This document shows positions 54,357-63,218 of a stretch of 64,000 nucleotides of DNA, piece after piece (the first letter of the stretch is position 1; every line of letters starts with the position of its first letter). Position numbers and translations under genes: made by a program. The stretch covers positions 1,798,001 to 1,862,000 of the forward strand of contig NZ_CP114978.1 of the NCBI RefSeq assembly GCF_027498035.1, written 5' to 3'. The notes below the pieces were generated by a model. The model was not told the DNA's origin, made no database searches, and saw only the letters and a list, made by a program, of their open reading frames with translations. The DNA comes from Pseudoxanthomonas sp. Lineage in GTDB: Bacteria; Pseudomonadota; Gammaproteobacteria; Xanthomonadales; Xanthomonadaceae.

Positions 54357-54940
54357 GCGATGCGCTCCGTGATGTCATCGTGACCAACTGCAGGTGCAGC
54401 CACGGCCTTGTGCCAATCGAGATAGATCGGGAGGGAGGGCAGGCCCTCCAGCAGGAACTGCGGGCCCCGTTCTGCCGCAGGCAGGACAGGCCACCACAAG
54501 CCCCCGGACACCGGCAGCGGATGCCGCGGCTGCCCCAGGGCGAGCACGCGCCTGTCGAAGCCGTCCAGGTCCAGCGCTGGATTGGCCAGCGCCTCGGTCA
54601 GCAGCAGGGCCGCACCGGTAAACCAGCCCGCATCGGCGTGGCCCTGCGCAGGCACGGCGGCCACCGTCATGGGAAACATGCGCCCGACGCGATCGGTCGC
54701 CGGCGCCGTCACGCCAGCCCAGCCCGCCGCGCCGCAGACGCCTGGCGCGAGCACGAAGGCAAGCAATGGCCCAATCGCATATGCCTGCGTCCAGGACGGC
54801 CCGTGACATTCCTTTGCCCCTGCCAGCAGGCCGGACAGATGCCCATCCCAAGGCTCGACGAAGCTCGGGGGCAAGCGGCGCTGCAGGAAGTCGCCCGCGC
54901 ACGGCAGCTTGCCGAAAAAGCCCGCGCCATGCTGGCTCAT
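54353..54940 (-). CDS. tagF: TagF, type VI secretion-associated protein
   Basis: A 195-residue DUF2094/TagF protein, start at 54940 overlapping the tssM stop by 4 bp. Characteristic GFFGKLPCAGDFLQRRLPPSF at the N-terminus and DRVGRMFPMTVAAV in the middle. In other species TagF post-translationally represses T6SS assembly through the FHA protein. Here it sits directly with the kinase/phosphatase pair. Confidence 0.9.
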   Translation of the reverse strand: MSQHGAGFFGKLPCAGDFLQRRLPPSFVEPWDGHLSGLLAGAKECHGPSWTQAYAIGPLLAFVLAPGVCGAAGWAGVTAPATDRVGRMFPMTVAAVPAQGHADAGWFTGAALLLTEALANPALDLDGFDRRVLALGQPRHPLPVSGGLWWPVLPAAERGPQFLLEGLPSLPIYLDWHKAVAAPAVGHDDITERIA

Positions 54941-57900
54941 GACGCGCACTTGAAACGGCGCACCGAGCCGTTGCCGAATGGATTACGCAAGCTGCCTGCC
55001 TGCAGCGGGAGCTGCACGCGGCTGCCGGAAAACTCGTAGCTCGCGGTGAAGCCCAGATCCGACTGCCGCTGCAGACGCCCAGCATCCAATGCCCGGAACA
55101 ATGCCCAATCGCCCTGGAACTGCAGCGGCTGTCCCACCGGCGCACCGGAAGCATCAAAGGCACTGATCACCACCCGCCCCGGGACCGGGCCGGGCCAGCG
55201 CATCGGCATGCTTGGTGCTCCGCCGGCGGCGTACTCGTAGGTCTGCCCGTCGATCTCGACTTTCAGCCGGGCAACCTGCCCAGACAGCAGCGGGGCCTGC
55301 AGGCTGAAAGACACGTCAGGCGCCGCGCCGCCACGGAAGTATTCCTGTCCGATCCGTTGGGCCAACTGCAGCTGGGCCGGCAGGCCGGCGGGGCCGGCGG
55401 CGACCACACCCGGCCCCTGCTTCCAGCTCCAGTTCGATCCGCTGGCATCGATCATCGGCTGCATCTGCTGCCGTAACTGGTCGAACCGCCCATTGGCGCC
55501 GAAGAGTTCGGCGAAGTTCTGCAGCGGGATGGCACCACTGCTGTCGGTGAAGGGGTAACGGCCACGGGTGAACTCGCCGCACACATCCCCCACGGCCTGT
55601 TTGGCCTGGTCACCCATGGCCTGGCGCGTACCAGTCGCAACCAACGCCGCGCTGTCACCCGCCAATGCCCCGATCCAGCCGGAGACCGGAGGCGGCAAGG
55701 ACTGGGCCTGTTGCCGGGCCAGCAGGACCGCCGGGCTGGGCTGGCTCGCCACGGCACTGAAGTCGCCCATGGTCAACAGCACCTTGGACAACTGATCCAG
55801 GATCGACAGCACCGCATCCAATGGCATAGCCCCGTCGCCGCCCTCGGTCAACGCATTGAGCGGAGCGAAATGCTCGGCCACCGCCTGCCCCGGTTCGAGC
55901 TGTGCCTGAGCCGGCCCGCCTTGATCGACCCCCATCGCCCTGGCCAGTGCGGCATTGCTGTGCGCCGCCACCTGGTCCTTCAGCGCGCTGGCCGGGTCCT
56001 TGGCGTCCTTGCCATCCGACGGCGGCGGCAGCAGCGCCTGCGTATTCTGCCGCACGACCTTGAGCAACAGCCGCAACGGCGAGCTGGGCCCGGCCAACCT
56101 GGCAGCGATGGCACTCGCATCTGCAACGTCAGCCGGTGCACGCAACTTGATCTCGGCCAGCAACGCGTCCCACCAGGCGACGTAGTCTTTCTCGTAGGCT
56201 GCCTGGACCTCTTCCACCAGATGCGCGCGGGCCGTCACGTCCAGATCGCGCTGGCCCAGCACCCACCCATCCTTGACGAAGCGATCCACGGCTTGGCCAA
56301 TACCGGAGCGGCTGAGTTCGGCAAACACGGGCTGCGTGTAAAGCGCAGGTACCGGCGTCGAGATCGGCGTACCACCTGAACGGGTGAACACGTCCCCCAG
56401 CAGCCCCATCGCCTTGTCCAGTCGCAACGTCCCCGCGTTGCCCTGCTCCAAGCGAATGGCGCTGTAGACCAGCGTCGACAGGTCCGCGGAGCGCAGGCTC
56501 GCACGCGCCTGCTCGACCAGTTCGGGGTCCGGCGAGATGGCACGAAGCCGCATGTGCGGCTCCAGCAGCGCCTGGAAGTGGCGGGCCAGTGCCTGCTGCA
56601 GCACGCGGTCATCGGCAAACAGCGTGCGCCATTCGATCGCACCGAGGGTTTCCAGTTGCGCCGGATCCGCGTGCGCCGGCTCGGCCAGCATCAGATAGCC
56701 TTTCAAGGTGTAGTACAGCGCCTGCGGGTCCCCCGCATGCGCGCGCAAGCCCTGGCGCAGGCGCGTGGCGAGGCCCGGAACCAGCAGGGCGTTCAACTGG
56801 CGCGCATAGGCATCGTCCAACGCTTCGCTGACGCCGCCCCCCTGGTACAGGCCCCAACGCATCGACAACGGCACATGCTCTTGATGCTGGCGGGCGACGT
56901 CCAGCACGCTACTGGTTCCTTCGAGCTGTTGCAGCGCCATGGCGAAGTACTGGCTGGCATTGCCCGCGTTCGATGGATCCGCAGCGGCGGGCCTGGCATC
57001 CAGGGCTGCATGAACCTGGGCCAGATAGTCGCGATTGCGCAGATAGCTGTTGACCATTGCGCCGACCAGCACCAGCGCCAGCACGACCGCTGCGGCACAC
57101 CCGCTGACCCAGACCAGGTGATGGCGCCGCTCGGTCCTCGGATCCACCCCGGCAAGTCCGGCTTCCGGAAGCACGACCCCGTGCAACAGTCGCTGGACGA
57201 AAAAGGTGCGCGTGGCCGCACCGGGCAACTGCACCTGCGCTGGTGCCAGCCCGAACGTGCGTGCAACCGCGCCCATCATGCGATCGATCGGCGTGCCTTC
57301 CTGCGTCCCGGAGGTCAGGTAGACGCCGCGCAGCAGCGGCGGGGCGCCATACGCGTGTCCACCGAATACGCCTTCGACAAACTGACGCGCGACCTCGCCC
57401 AGCGAGGCGACCTGTTGCGGGAATGCCAGGATCTGCGCGCGCCGGCGCTGGTCGCGCTCACCATGCAGGCGCGCGAGCATGCGCGCGTTGAGCCGGTCCA
57501 GCAGGACCGCGAATTCGTCTGCGAAGGCGCGCGCCGCCGAACCATCGAGCGTGCGCTCGAGCGGGAAACTCGCGCCCCAGACCTGGGCACGCTGCTCTGG
57601 ATTCAGGTCATCGAAGAATGCATCGAAGCCGCCGACCAGGTCGCACTTGGTAAACACCAGGTACACCGGCAGACGGACGCCCAACTGCTCGGCCAGCTCG
57701 TCCACGCGACCGCGAACGGCCTGCACATGGGCATCGCGCTGGGCATCGTCGAGCACCAGCAGATCGGACAGGCTCATGGTGACCAGCACGCCATTGAGTG
57801 GCCGCCGCCGTCGATAGCGGCGCAGCAGGCGCAGGAAGTCGGCCCAGGCCCCGGCATCGGCCTTCTGGTCCGAATCCTGCAGCGTGTAACGACCCGCGGT

Positions 57901-58431
57901 ATCCAGGAACACCGCTTCATCGGCAAACCACCAGTCGCAGTTCCGGGTCCCACCCACACCGCGAACGCCGCCGCTGCCCATCCTTCCGGCCAGCGGGAAA
58001 TTCAACCCGGAATTCTGCAGAAGCGTCGTCTTGCCGGAACCGGGCGGACCGATCACGACATACCAGGGCAGGGCCTGCAGGCGCTTGCCGCCCCCGCGCT
58101 TGCGCAGCAGCCGCATGGCCTCGGCAAACCGCCCTTCCAGCTGCGTGCGCTCGGCCGCATTGCGCTCGTCAGCCTGCTCGCCGGCCGCAGCACCTTCCAC
58201 CAGGCGCTGTGCATGGCGCGATGCGCGAAGCTGCGCCCACTGCCAGGCCAGGACCCAGCCCAGCAGCAGGACGATCACCACCACGATGCGCGCGGCGACG
58301 CTCGCCAGGGGCTGGCGCCCGCCTACCGCGATCCACGGCCCTAGCCACCAGGCCAGCGCTGACAGCAGCAGGACCCCGATGAAAGACAGCACCCAGGGAG
58401 ATTTGAACAGCGCGAGAACACGGGTGGCCAT
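54937..58431 (-). CDS. tssM: TssM (IcmF), T6SS inner-membrane complex
   Basis: A 1164-residue protein. The real start is 58431 (MATRVLALFKSPWVLSF), 4 bp after the tssL stop; the open frame further upstream is not protein-like. Two N-terminal TM helices (~10-60), a cytoplasmic NTPase-like domain with intact Walker A (VVIGPPGSGKTTLLQNSGLN), a third TM helix (~375-400) and a long periplasmic part ending in the beta-rich C-terminal region (RWPGPVPGRVVISAFD). Spans the envelope together with TssL and TssJ. TssJ is not in this window. Confidence 0.93.
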   Translation of the reverse strand: MATRVLALFKSPWVLSFIGVLLLSALAWWLGPWIAVGGRQPLASVAARIVVVIVLLLGWVLAWQWAQLRASRHAQRLVEGAAAGEQADERNAAERTQLEGRFAEAMRLLRKRGGGKRLQALPWYVVIGPPGSGKTTLLQNSGLNFPLAGRMGSGGVRGVGGTRNCDWWFADEAVFLDTAGRYTLQDSDQKADAGAWADFLRLLRRYRRRRPLNGVLVTMSLSDLLVLDDAQRDAHVQAVRGRVDELAEQLGVRLPVYLVFTKCDLVGGFDAFFDDLNPEQRAQVWGASFPLERTLDGSAARAFADEFAVLLDRLNARMLARLHGERDQRRRAQILAFPQQVASLGEVARQFVEGVFGGHAYGAPPLLRGVYLTSGTQEGTPIDRMMGAVARTFGLAPAQVQLPGAATRTFFVQRLLHGVVLPEAGLAGVDPRTERRHHLVWVSGCAAAVVLALVLVGAMVNSYLRNRDYLAQVHAALDARPAAADPSNAGNASQYFAMALQQLEGTSSVLDVARQHQEHVPLSMRWGLYQGGGVSEALDDAYARQLNALLVPGLATRLRQGLRAHAGDPQALYYTLKGYLMLAEPAHADPAQLETLGAIEWRTLFADDRVLQQALARHFQALLEPHMRLRAISPDPELVEQARASLRSADLSTLVYSAIRLEQGNAGTLRLDKAMGLLGDVFTRSGGTPISTPVPALYTQPVFAELSRSGIGQAVDRFVKDGWVLGQRDLDVTARAHLVEEVQAAYEKDYVAWWDALLAEIKLRAPADVADASAIAARLAGPSSPLRLLLKVVRQNTQALLPPPSDGKDAKDPASALKDQVAAHSNAALARAMGVDQGGPAQAQLEPGQAVAEHFAPLNALTEGGDGAMPLDAVLSILDQLSKVLLTMGDFSAVASQPSPAVLLARQQAQSLPPPVSGWIGALAGDSAALVATGTRQAMGDQAKQAVGDVCGEFTRGRYPFTDSSGAIPLQNFAELFGANGRFDQLRQQMQPMIDASGSNWSWKQGPGVVAAGPAGLPAQLQLAQRIGQEYFRGGAAPDVSFSLQAPLLSGQVARLKVEIDGQTYEYAAGGAPSMPMRWPGPVPGRVVISAFDASGAPVGQPLQFQGDWALFRALDAGRLQRQSDLGFTASYEFSGSRVQLPLQAGSLRNPFGNGSVRRFKCAS

Positions 58432-58435
58432 CTTT

Positions 58436-59707
58436 TCAGTCCCCGGGCTGATAGAGGATGTCCACGCGGCGATTGCGCGCGCGGTTCTCGGGCAGGTCTG
58501 CCGGCGTGGCCAGCGGCTGGGAGGCACCGACGCCCGTCGATTCGATGCGTTCTGGCTGCGACATGGACTTGCCCAGCAGCTCGGCAACGGCACGCGCACG
58601 CGCTGCGGACAAGGCGAAGTTGTCCTGGAAGCGCAAGGACCGCACCGGTTGATCATCGGTATGGCCAATCACCATCACCCGCCCCGGCAGGCGTTCCAGC
58701 GCCGCGGCAATCTGGCCGAGTAGCGCCTGTTGCGGTGACGCGATGTCCACGCCTCCGGAGTTGAACATGGTGGCCGCATTCAGGCGTACCCGCTCGTCAC
58801 CATTGGGCAATGCATCAACCGAAAGCAGGCCGCCGGCTTCCTGGGCAGCGAGCAGTTGCTTGAGCCGCAGTGGCGAACGCGTCCGCGCCGTGGCGTCGGG
58901 AAAATGCGCGTTCTCCACGCCCAGCTGCGCGGCAGCCGCACTGATCGGCGCCGACAGCGCGCTCAAGCGCGCATGCAGCCAGACCAGGACACCCAGTACC
59001 AGGCACGCCAGCACCAGCAGCAAGACCCAGCTGGGCACGCCGCGCCCCTGCCCCGGCCGGCGCTGCACGCCGCGCCAGTGCGGCGCCAGTTCGGCGACCG
59101 CTGCGCCGCGATGTTCGCGGATCTGACGGTAGAGCGTGTCCTGGATTTCGGTCAGCTGGCCGCGCCCACCGGCTTCGATCTGATAGCGGCCACTGAAGCC
59201 CAGGGCCAGGCACAGGTACAGCAACTCGAGCAGGTCGATGTGCCGCGCGGCATCGTTCTGCAGACGCTCCAGGATCTGGAAGAACTTGGCACCGCCGTAA
59301 GACTCGTTGTGGAAGCTCATCAGCAAGGTCTGTTGCGCCCAGCCGGTGCGCTCCCCCCACGGTGCACTGAGAACCGCCTCATCGAGCATGGTGCACAACA
59401 CGTAACGTGCAGCGGTCACACTCTGCACGGGAAGACCGGCTTCGGTCGCCCGCGTTTCGAAACGTTTGACCTGTGCCACGGCCTGCTCGCGCAGGCGCGC
59501 CGGATCCGGTGCCTGCGCCGCATGGCGCAACTGCACCGCCAGCAACAGCAGCGGCGTAGCCGCCTGCACCAGCGGATTGACGCTGCGCCCGAGGAAATCA
59601 CTGATGTCCGCGTCGCTTTCCTGGCGCGGCAGCGACACGTCGCGGAATGGACGTGGCGGCGCAGGTTGGCCGCGCATGATGGTGGCGTCATCGGGCAAGG
59701 AGGTCAT
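58436..59707 (-). CDS. tssL: TssL (DotU) fused to an OmpA-like domain
   Basis: A 423-residue protein. N-terminal DotU domain (NPLVQAATPLLLLAVQLR, YVLCTMLDEAVLSAPWGE, ELLYLCLALGFSGRYQIE), one TM helix (VPSWVLLLVLACLVLGVLVW), then a periplasmic OmpA-like peptidoglycan-binding domain (VMVIGHTDDQPV, NFALSAARARAVAELL, NRARNRRVDILYQ). This is the 'evolved' TssL that anchors the complex to the cell wall without a separate TagL. It lies 4 bp after the tssK stop and 4 bp before tssM. Confidence 0.93.
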   Translation of the reverse strand: MTSLPDDATIMRGQPAPPRPFRDVSLPRQESDADISDFLGRSVNPLVQAATPLLLLAVQLRHAAQAPDPARLREQAVAQVKRFETRATEAGLPVQSVTAARYVLCTMLDEAVLSAPWGERTGWAQQTLLMSFHNESYGGAKFFQILERLQNDAARHIDLLELLYLCLALGFSGRYQIEAGGRGQLTEIQDTLYRQIREHRGAAVAELAPHWRGVQRRPGQGRGVPSWVLLLVLACLVLGVLVWLHARLSALSAPISAAAAQLGVENAHFPDATARTRSPLRLKQLLAAQEAGGLLSVDALPNGDERVRLNAATMFNSGGVDIASPQQALLGQIAAALERLPGRVMVIGHTDDQPVRSLRFQDNFALSAARARAVAELLGKSMSQPERIESTGVGASQPLATPADLPENRARNRRVDILYQPGD

Positions 59708-59711
59708 GGCA

Positions 59712-61049
59712 TCAATTCCTGATTGCCCACAACTGCATGTCCAACCCCGGCACTTCGCTGCCCATGTGCATGGCCAGGCCCCCGGAGGTCTTCAGCTCAC
59801 GCCACAGCGGCGCGGTCCGGTCGAACTCGAAATACACCGCGCCGGCGTGGTACGGGATCTGGCGCGGTGCGACCGGCATCGGTAACAGGGGGATGCCTGG
59901 TAGTTGCAGATTGACCAGGTCCCGGATCTTCTCCACTGGACCGACCTTGGCCTGCGCCGGCAACCGCCGCCGCAGCTCTTCGCCAGGAAAATCCGCGCGC
60001 ACCGCAAGCACCAACGCGGCGGTATCGACCAGGCCCGGATCCGGCAGCATGGCGACCCAGACGCCGTACTTGCGCGCCTGCACCGGGATTGCCAGCGCCG
60101 TTTGCTCCAGGACCGTGCTCAATGCCCCACGCAGCGCAGCGATCAATGGCTCGAAGCTTTCGGTCAATGCTTCGTGGCGATAGCCCGGCAACGCCGAGGG
60201 ACGCTTCCCCGGTGCGGTGAACGTGGACAGCTCACCCGCCAGCCCGGACAGTTCACGAAACAGCACCTCGGGATGCGGCCCGCCCGAAGCACTCCAATGC
60301 GCCACGACCGGCTGCCATCGATTGATGACCTGCAACAGCAGGAAATCGGCAATTTCCGCCGCACCACCGCGATCACTCAGCGCCACCCGCGCGGCCAGGG
60401 CCTCCGCACGTTGATGCAGCAAGCCGAGCAGCTCGGTGAGAAAGCCCCCCAGGCGCACGGCCGCATGACTGCGGGTCACCGTCGGCAGATAGCCTTCATC
60501 GAGCAACACGCGCCGATCGGCACGCGACTCGACGATCCGAGCCAAGGGGATACAGGCCAGCCCTTCCAGCGGCTGCGACTGCACCTGCAGGCGACAGGCG
60601 ATTCCACCGACCTCCATCAACACCGAGCCGCCGACGCTACCCGTGGCATCGGCCACCTCCGCCTCGCGCACGCGATAGCGGAACAGCTGGTCTTTCGGCG
60701 ATTCGGCGCGCCCGATCTCCGGCTGGGAGGGAACCCGCAGCGGCAGGGTCAGGTAGACCGTCTGGTCGCGCCAGCTCGCGTCCACTTCCAGCGGGACCGG
60801 CAACGGGTCGTCGCCCGGCATCGAGAACGCGGTTCCGTCAGGAAAGACCCCTTGTGCCCGACGCAGCCCAAGCTTGCCGATGGCCAACAGGTCTTCGTCG
60901 AGTTCCAACTCGTCCAGTCCCCAGCCGTGCGCGTGCAGACGGCCCGTGCGCAGCTCGATATGGCGCTCCAGATACCGCTCCTGCTGCTGCAGGTGCTGAG
61001 GGCGCAAGAACAGCCCTTCGCTCCAGATCACCTTATTGTTCTGCGTCAT
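59712..61049 (-). CDS. tssK: TssK, T6SS baseplate subunit
   Basis: A 445-residue protein. Start at 61049 (MTQNNKVIWSEGLFLRPQHL, the family's N-terminus); the frame opens 7 codons earlier. Full-length TssK/ImpJ family (FLLLQVINRWQPVVAHW, GYRHEALTESFEPLIAAL, PYHAGAVYFEFDRTAPLW). It connects the baseplate to TssL/TssM. First gene of the block tssK-tssL-tssM-tagF-phosphatase-kinase; a ~220-bp gap upstream probably holds a promoter. Confidence 0.93.
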   Translation of the reverse strand: MTQNNKVIWSEGLFLRPQHLQQQERYLERHIELRTGRLHAHGWGLDELELDEDLLAIGKLGLRRAQGVFPDGTAFSMPGDDPLPVPLEVDASWRDQTVYLTLPLRVPSQPEIGRAESPKDQLFRYRVREAEVADATGSVGGSVLMEVGGIACRLQVQSQPLEGLACIPLARIVESRADRRVLLDEGYLPTVTRSHAAVRLGGFLTELLGLLHQRAEALAARVALSDRGGAAEIADFLLLQVINRWQPVVAHWSASGGPHPEVLFRELSGLAGELSTFTAPGKRPSALPGYRHEALTESFEPLIAALRGALSTVLEQTALAIPVQARKYGVWVAMLPDPGLVDTAALVLAVRADFPGEELRRRLPAQAKVGPVEKIRDLVNLQLPGIPLLPMPVAPRQIPYHAGAVYFEFDRTAPLWRELKTSGGLAMHMGSEVPGLDMQLWAIRN

Positions 61050-61169
61050 GCGCACGTGCCGGTTGGTCATGCCGGCACGCAGTGCTTACCGGCATGAAAA
61101 CGAGGGGCGGGCGATAGCGCGATTGGACGCACGATCCCCCATCTGGCCCGGTCCGGCGCAGTGGTTTAA

Positions 61170-61184
61170 GCAAGGCGCGTGCAT
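61170..61184 (-). promoter_or_regulatory. Weak sigma-54-like promoter upstream of tssK
   Basis: Read on the minus strand: ATGCACG-CGCC-TTGC, compared with TGGCACG-N4-TTGC. The -12 GC and the 10-bp spacing fit, but the -24 GG is TG. It is about 120 bp before tssK. Sigma-54 control is known for some T6SS clusters; this site is only suggestive. Confidence 0.25.
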
Positions 61185-61272
61185 GCCGGCGCTGCGGATC
61201 CCGGGCTGGCATCGAGTGTCCGGGGCGAGGCTTGCCATCGCCCGGCATTCCGTCTCAAGCGCATCCGGCGTG

Positions 61273-62619
61273 CTATCGCTGCGCGCGACGGGCCGACTTC
61301 AAGCGAGCCAGCTGGGCTTCATAGGCACGGGCGAACTCATCCCCGAACAGACGCCTGAAGCATTCGTCCGGATCCTTTGCCAGCACGTCGAAGTTCTCGC
61401 GATAACGCTCCCAGTAGCGCCCCTTTCCACTGAACGCATTTCTACGGCCACCATCGACCTCCTGTTCCAGGCGCCCGGGACTGAAGTGGAAAAGCGTGGC
61501 CTCGAACGCCGCCCGCATTCCGGCGAGCATGGCCATCTGGTGGCAGCGGATATCGTCGAACGCATCCTCGAACGCCGCCTCGCCAGAAAGGAACGCCCCG
61601 CCATCGCTTGCCATCAACTTCTGCAAGGCCTCGCCCGGCGTGGCGGCAAACTTCAGCGGATTGTTCTCCGAACGCTGGATCACCGTCACCGGCAGGCGGA
61701 ACGTGTTCTTGATCTCGGCACGGGCCCGCAGCACATCCATCACCCCATCCACCACGATCGAGAGGATGGCGTTGATCCGGGGATCGCCAGGGAAGGCAAC
61801 CTGCTCCTCCGGAGCCCCCGCAGGGGCCGCCCGTTGTGGAGGCATCGCCGCGGGCGGGCTGGCGACACGGGCAGGCTGGCCAGCGAAGTCGCCGGTGGTC
61901 ATGTCCCAGTTCTCGGGTAATGCCAGGTCCTGCCCAGCCGTGCGCGGGGGATGGAAATGGTCGCTACTGGCCGGGCTGTGGTTCCAGCCGTGATCGATGG
62001 CGGCAGGTACGGGGCCAGGCGAAGCAGGATCCAGCAGCCGCAACGGGTCCAGTTCGCCAGCTCCAAGCAGGTCATCGAAATCCAGCGAAGCGGCAGGCTG
62101 CACCGATCCAATGCCACCCTGCACCGGCACCAGCCCGAACACGTCGTCCAGCCCAGGATCTGCCAGCCCAAGCGGTGGCGGCACGGGCGGCGAAGCCACC
62201 TGCGGGGGAGTAGCCGCCGGCGGTGCGGCAAACAACGTGGCATCGGGTCCGTACGACGCTTCGGCAGGAAAACTTGCGGCCGCCGCAGCCGGCGGCGCAG
62301 CGGCCTGCAACGCCACGCCAATCTCCATGTTGTCCAGGCGCAGGCGATCCCCGTCGCCCAGGGCAGCGGGTTCACTCCGCGCCAATGGCACCCCGTTGAG
62401 CAGCAGGCCGTTGGTGCTGGCGTCCTCGATGAAATACATGCCGTTGAGGAATCGCACTTGTGCATGGGTGCGCGACACCCCGGGACCGGTGAGGATCCAC
62501 GCGCTCTGCTCAGACCGGCCAATGCTCCCCCCGCGCCCGTCAAACTCCACACGCGTCCGGTGGATGCCGGGCACCGCGCCACTCAACAGCGAAAGAACCA
62601 GCTTCGGGTGCGTGGCCAT
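61273..62619 (-). CDS. tagH: FHA-domain protein TagH/Fha1
   Basis: A 448-residue protein. N-terminal FHA domain at ~20-105 (SIGRSEQSAWILTG, VSRTHAQVRF, EDASTNGLLLNG), a long Pro/Ala-rich linker (~105-265), and the C-terminal T6SS-FHA domain (~275-440: VIQRSENNPLKFAATPGEAL, GRYWERYRENFDVLA). It is the phospho-switch substrate of the kinase and phosphatase downstream and triggers T6SS assembly in related systems. Confidence 0.92.
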   Translation of the reverse strand: MATHPKLVLSLLSGAVPGIHRTRVEFDGRGGSIGRSEQSAWILTGPGVSRTHAQVRFLNGMYFIEDASTNGLLLNGVPLARSEPAALGDGDRLRLDNMEIGVALQAAAPPAAAAASFPAEASYGPDATLFAAPPAATPPQVASPPVPPPLGLADPGLDDVFGLVPVQGGIGSVQPAASLDFDDLLGAGELDPLRLLDPASPGPVPAAIDHGWNHSPASSDHFHPPRTAGQDLALPENWDMTTGDFAGQPARVASPPAAMPPQRAAPAGAPEEQVAFPGDPRINAILSIVVDGVMDVLRARAEIKNTFRLPVTVIQRSENNPLKFAATPGEALQKLMASDGGAFLSGEAAFEDAFDDIRCHQMAMLAGMRAAFEATLFHFSPGRLEQEVDGGRRNAFSGKGRYWERYRENFDVLAKDPDECFRRLFGDEFARAYEAQLARLKSARRAQR

Positions 62620-62663
62620 GATGATCTCCTGCAGGGAACTGCGGTACGTGGAAGGAATTTGGC

Positions 62664-63218
62664 TCAGGCGCCATGGCTACCGACGAGCAACTCCAGCGCA
62701 TGCGCGGCAAATCCCCGCCGGCGCGCATCGAAGCGCTGCGGATCGACCGCCGCGAGCAGATTGACTGCCGCGACCGCCGCACGCGCGGTCAGGTCTGGGC
62801 CTGGCGTGGCCGGCACAGCCTGGTCTGCCGGCGCCAGGCTTCCGCCCGACCATCCCACCGCCGCGGCCAGCCAGGCCCCGGGCGAGGCGTAACCGCCTGC
62901 GCTCGCGAATGCGTAGGCGGCACGTCGATTGGACTCACTCGGATCGCGCAACCATCTTTCCGCCAACGCGGCGCCGGCCTTGTCCTCGGGCGGCAATGGC
63001 TGCTCGCGCGCGCACTGGCACAGCCAGGCCACCGCGTAGCGGCGCGGCAACAGACGCGCCAGCAACTTGAGTGCATCCTGGGTCAGGCCACCGGCGAGCA
63101 GCGCACGCACGGCGGCCTGCGGTGCCATGCCGGGATGAAGCAGCGCGCATCCTTCGGTACTGACTTCCATCTCACGGCACGCGGAGCTGATGGGATCTTC
63201 GGCCATGGCGGCATTCAT
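62664..63218 (-). CDS. DUF6931-like protein
   Basis: A 184-residue soluble, alanine-rich helical protein. Its ATG overlaps the vgrG stop by 4 bp. Features such as LLPRRYAVAWLCQCAREQPL and DPSESNRRAAYAFA recall the uncharacterised DUF6931 family found in T6SS clusters (moderate confidence). No catalytic motif. Being coupled to vgrG it may be an adaptor or spike-loading factor, which is an inference. Confidence 0.6.
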   Translation of the reverse strand: MNAAMAEDPISSACREMEVSTEGCALLHPGMAPQAAVRALLAGGLTQDALKLLARLLPRRYAVAWLCQCAREQPLPPEDKAGAALAERWLRDPSESNRRAAYAFASAGGYASPGAWLAAAVGWSGGSLAPADQAVPATPGPDLTARAAVAAVNLLAAVDPQRFDARRRGFAAHALELLVGSHGA

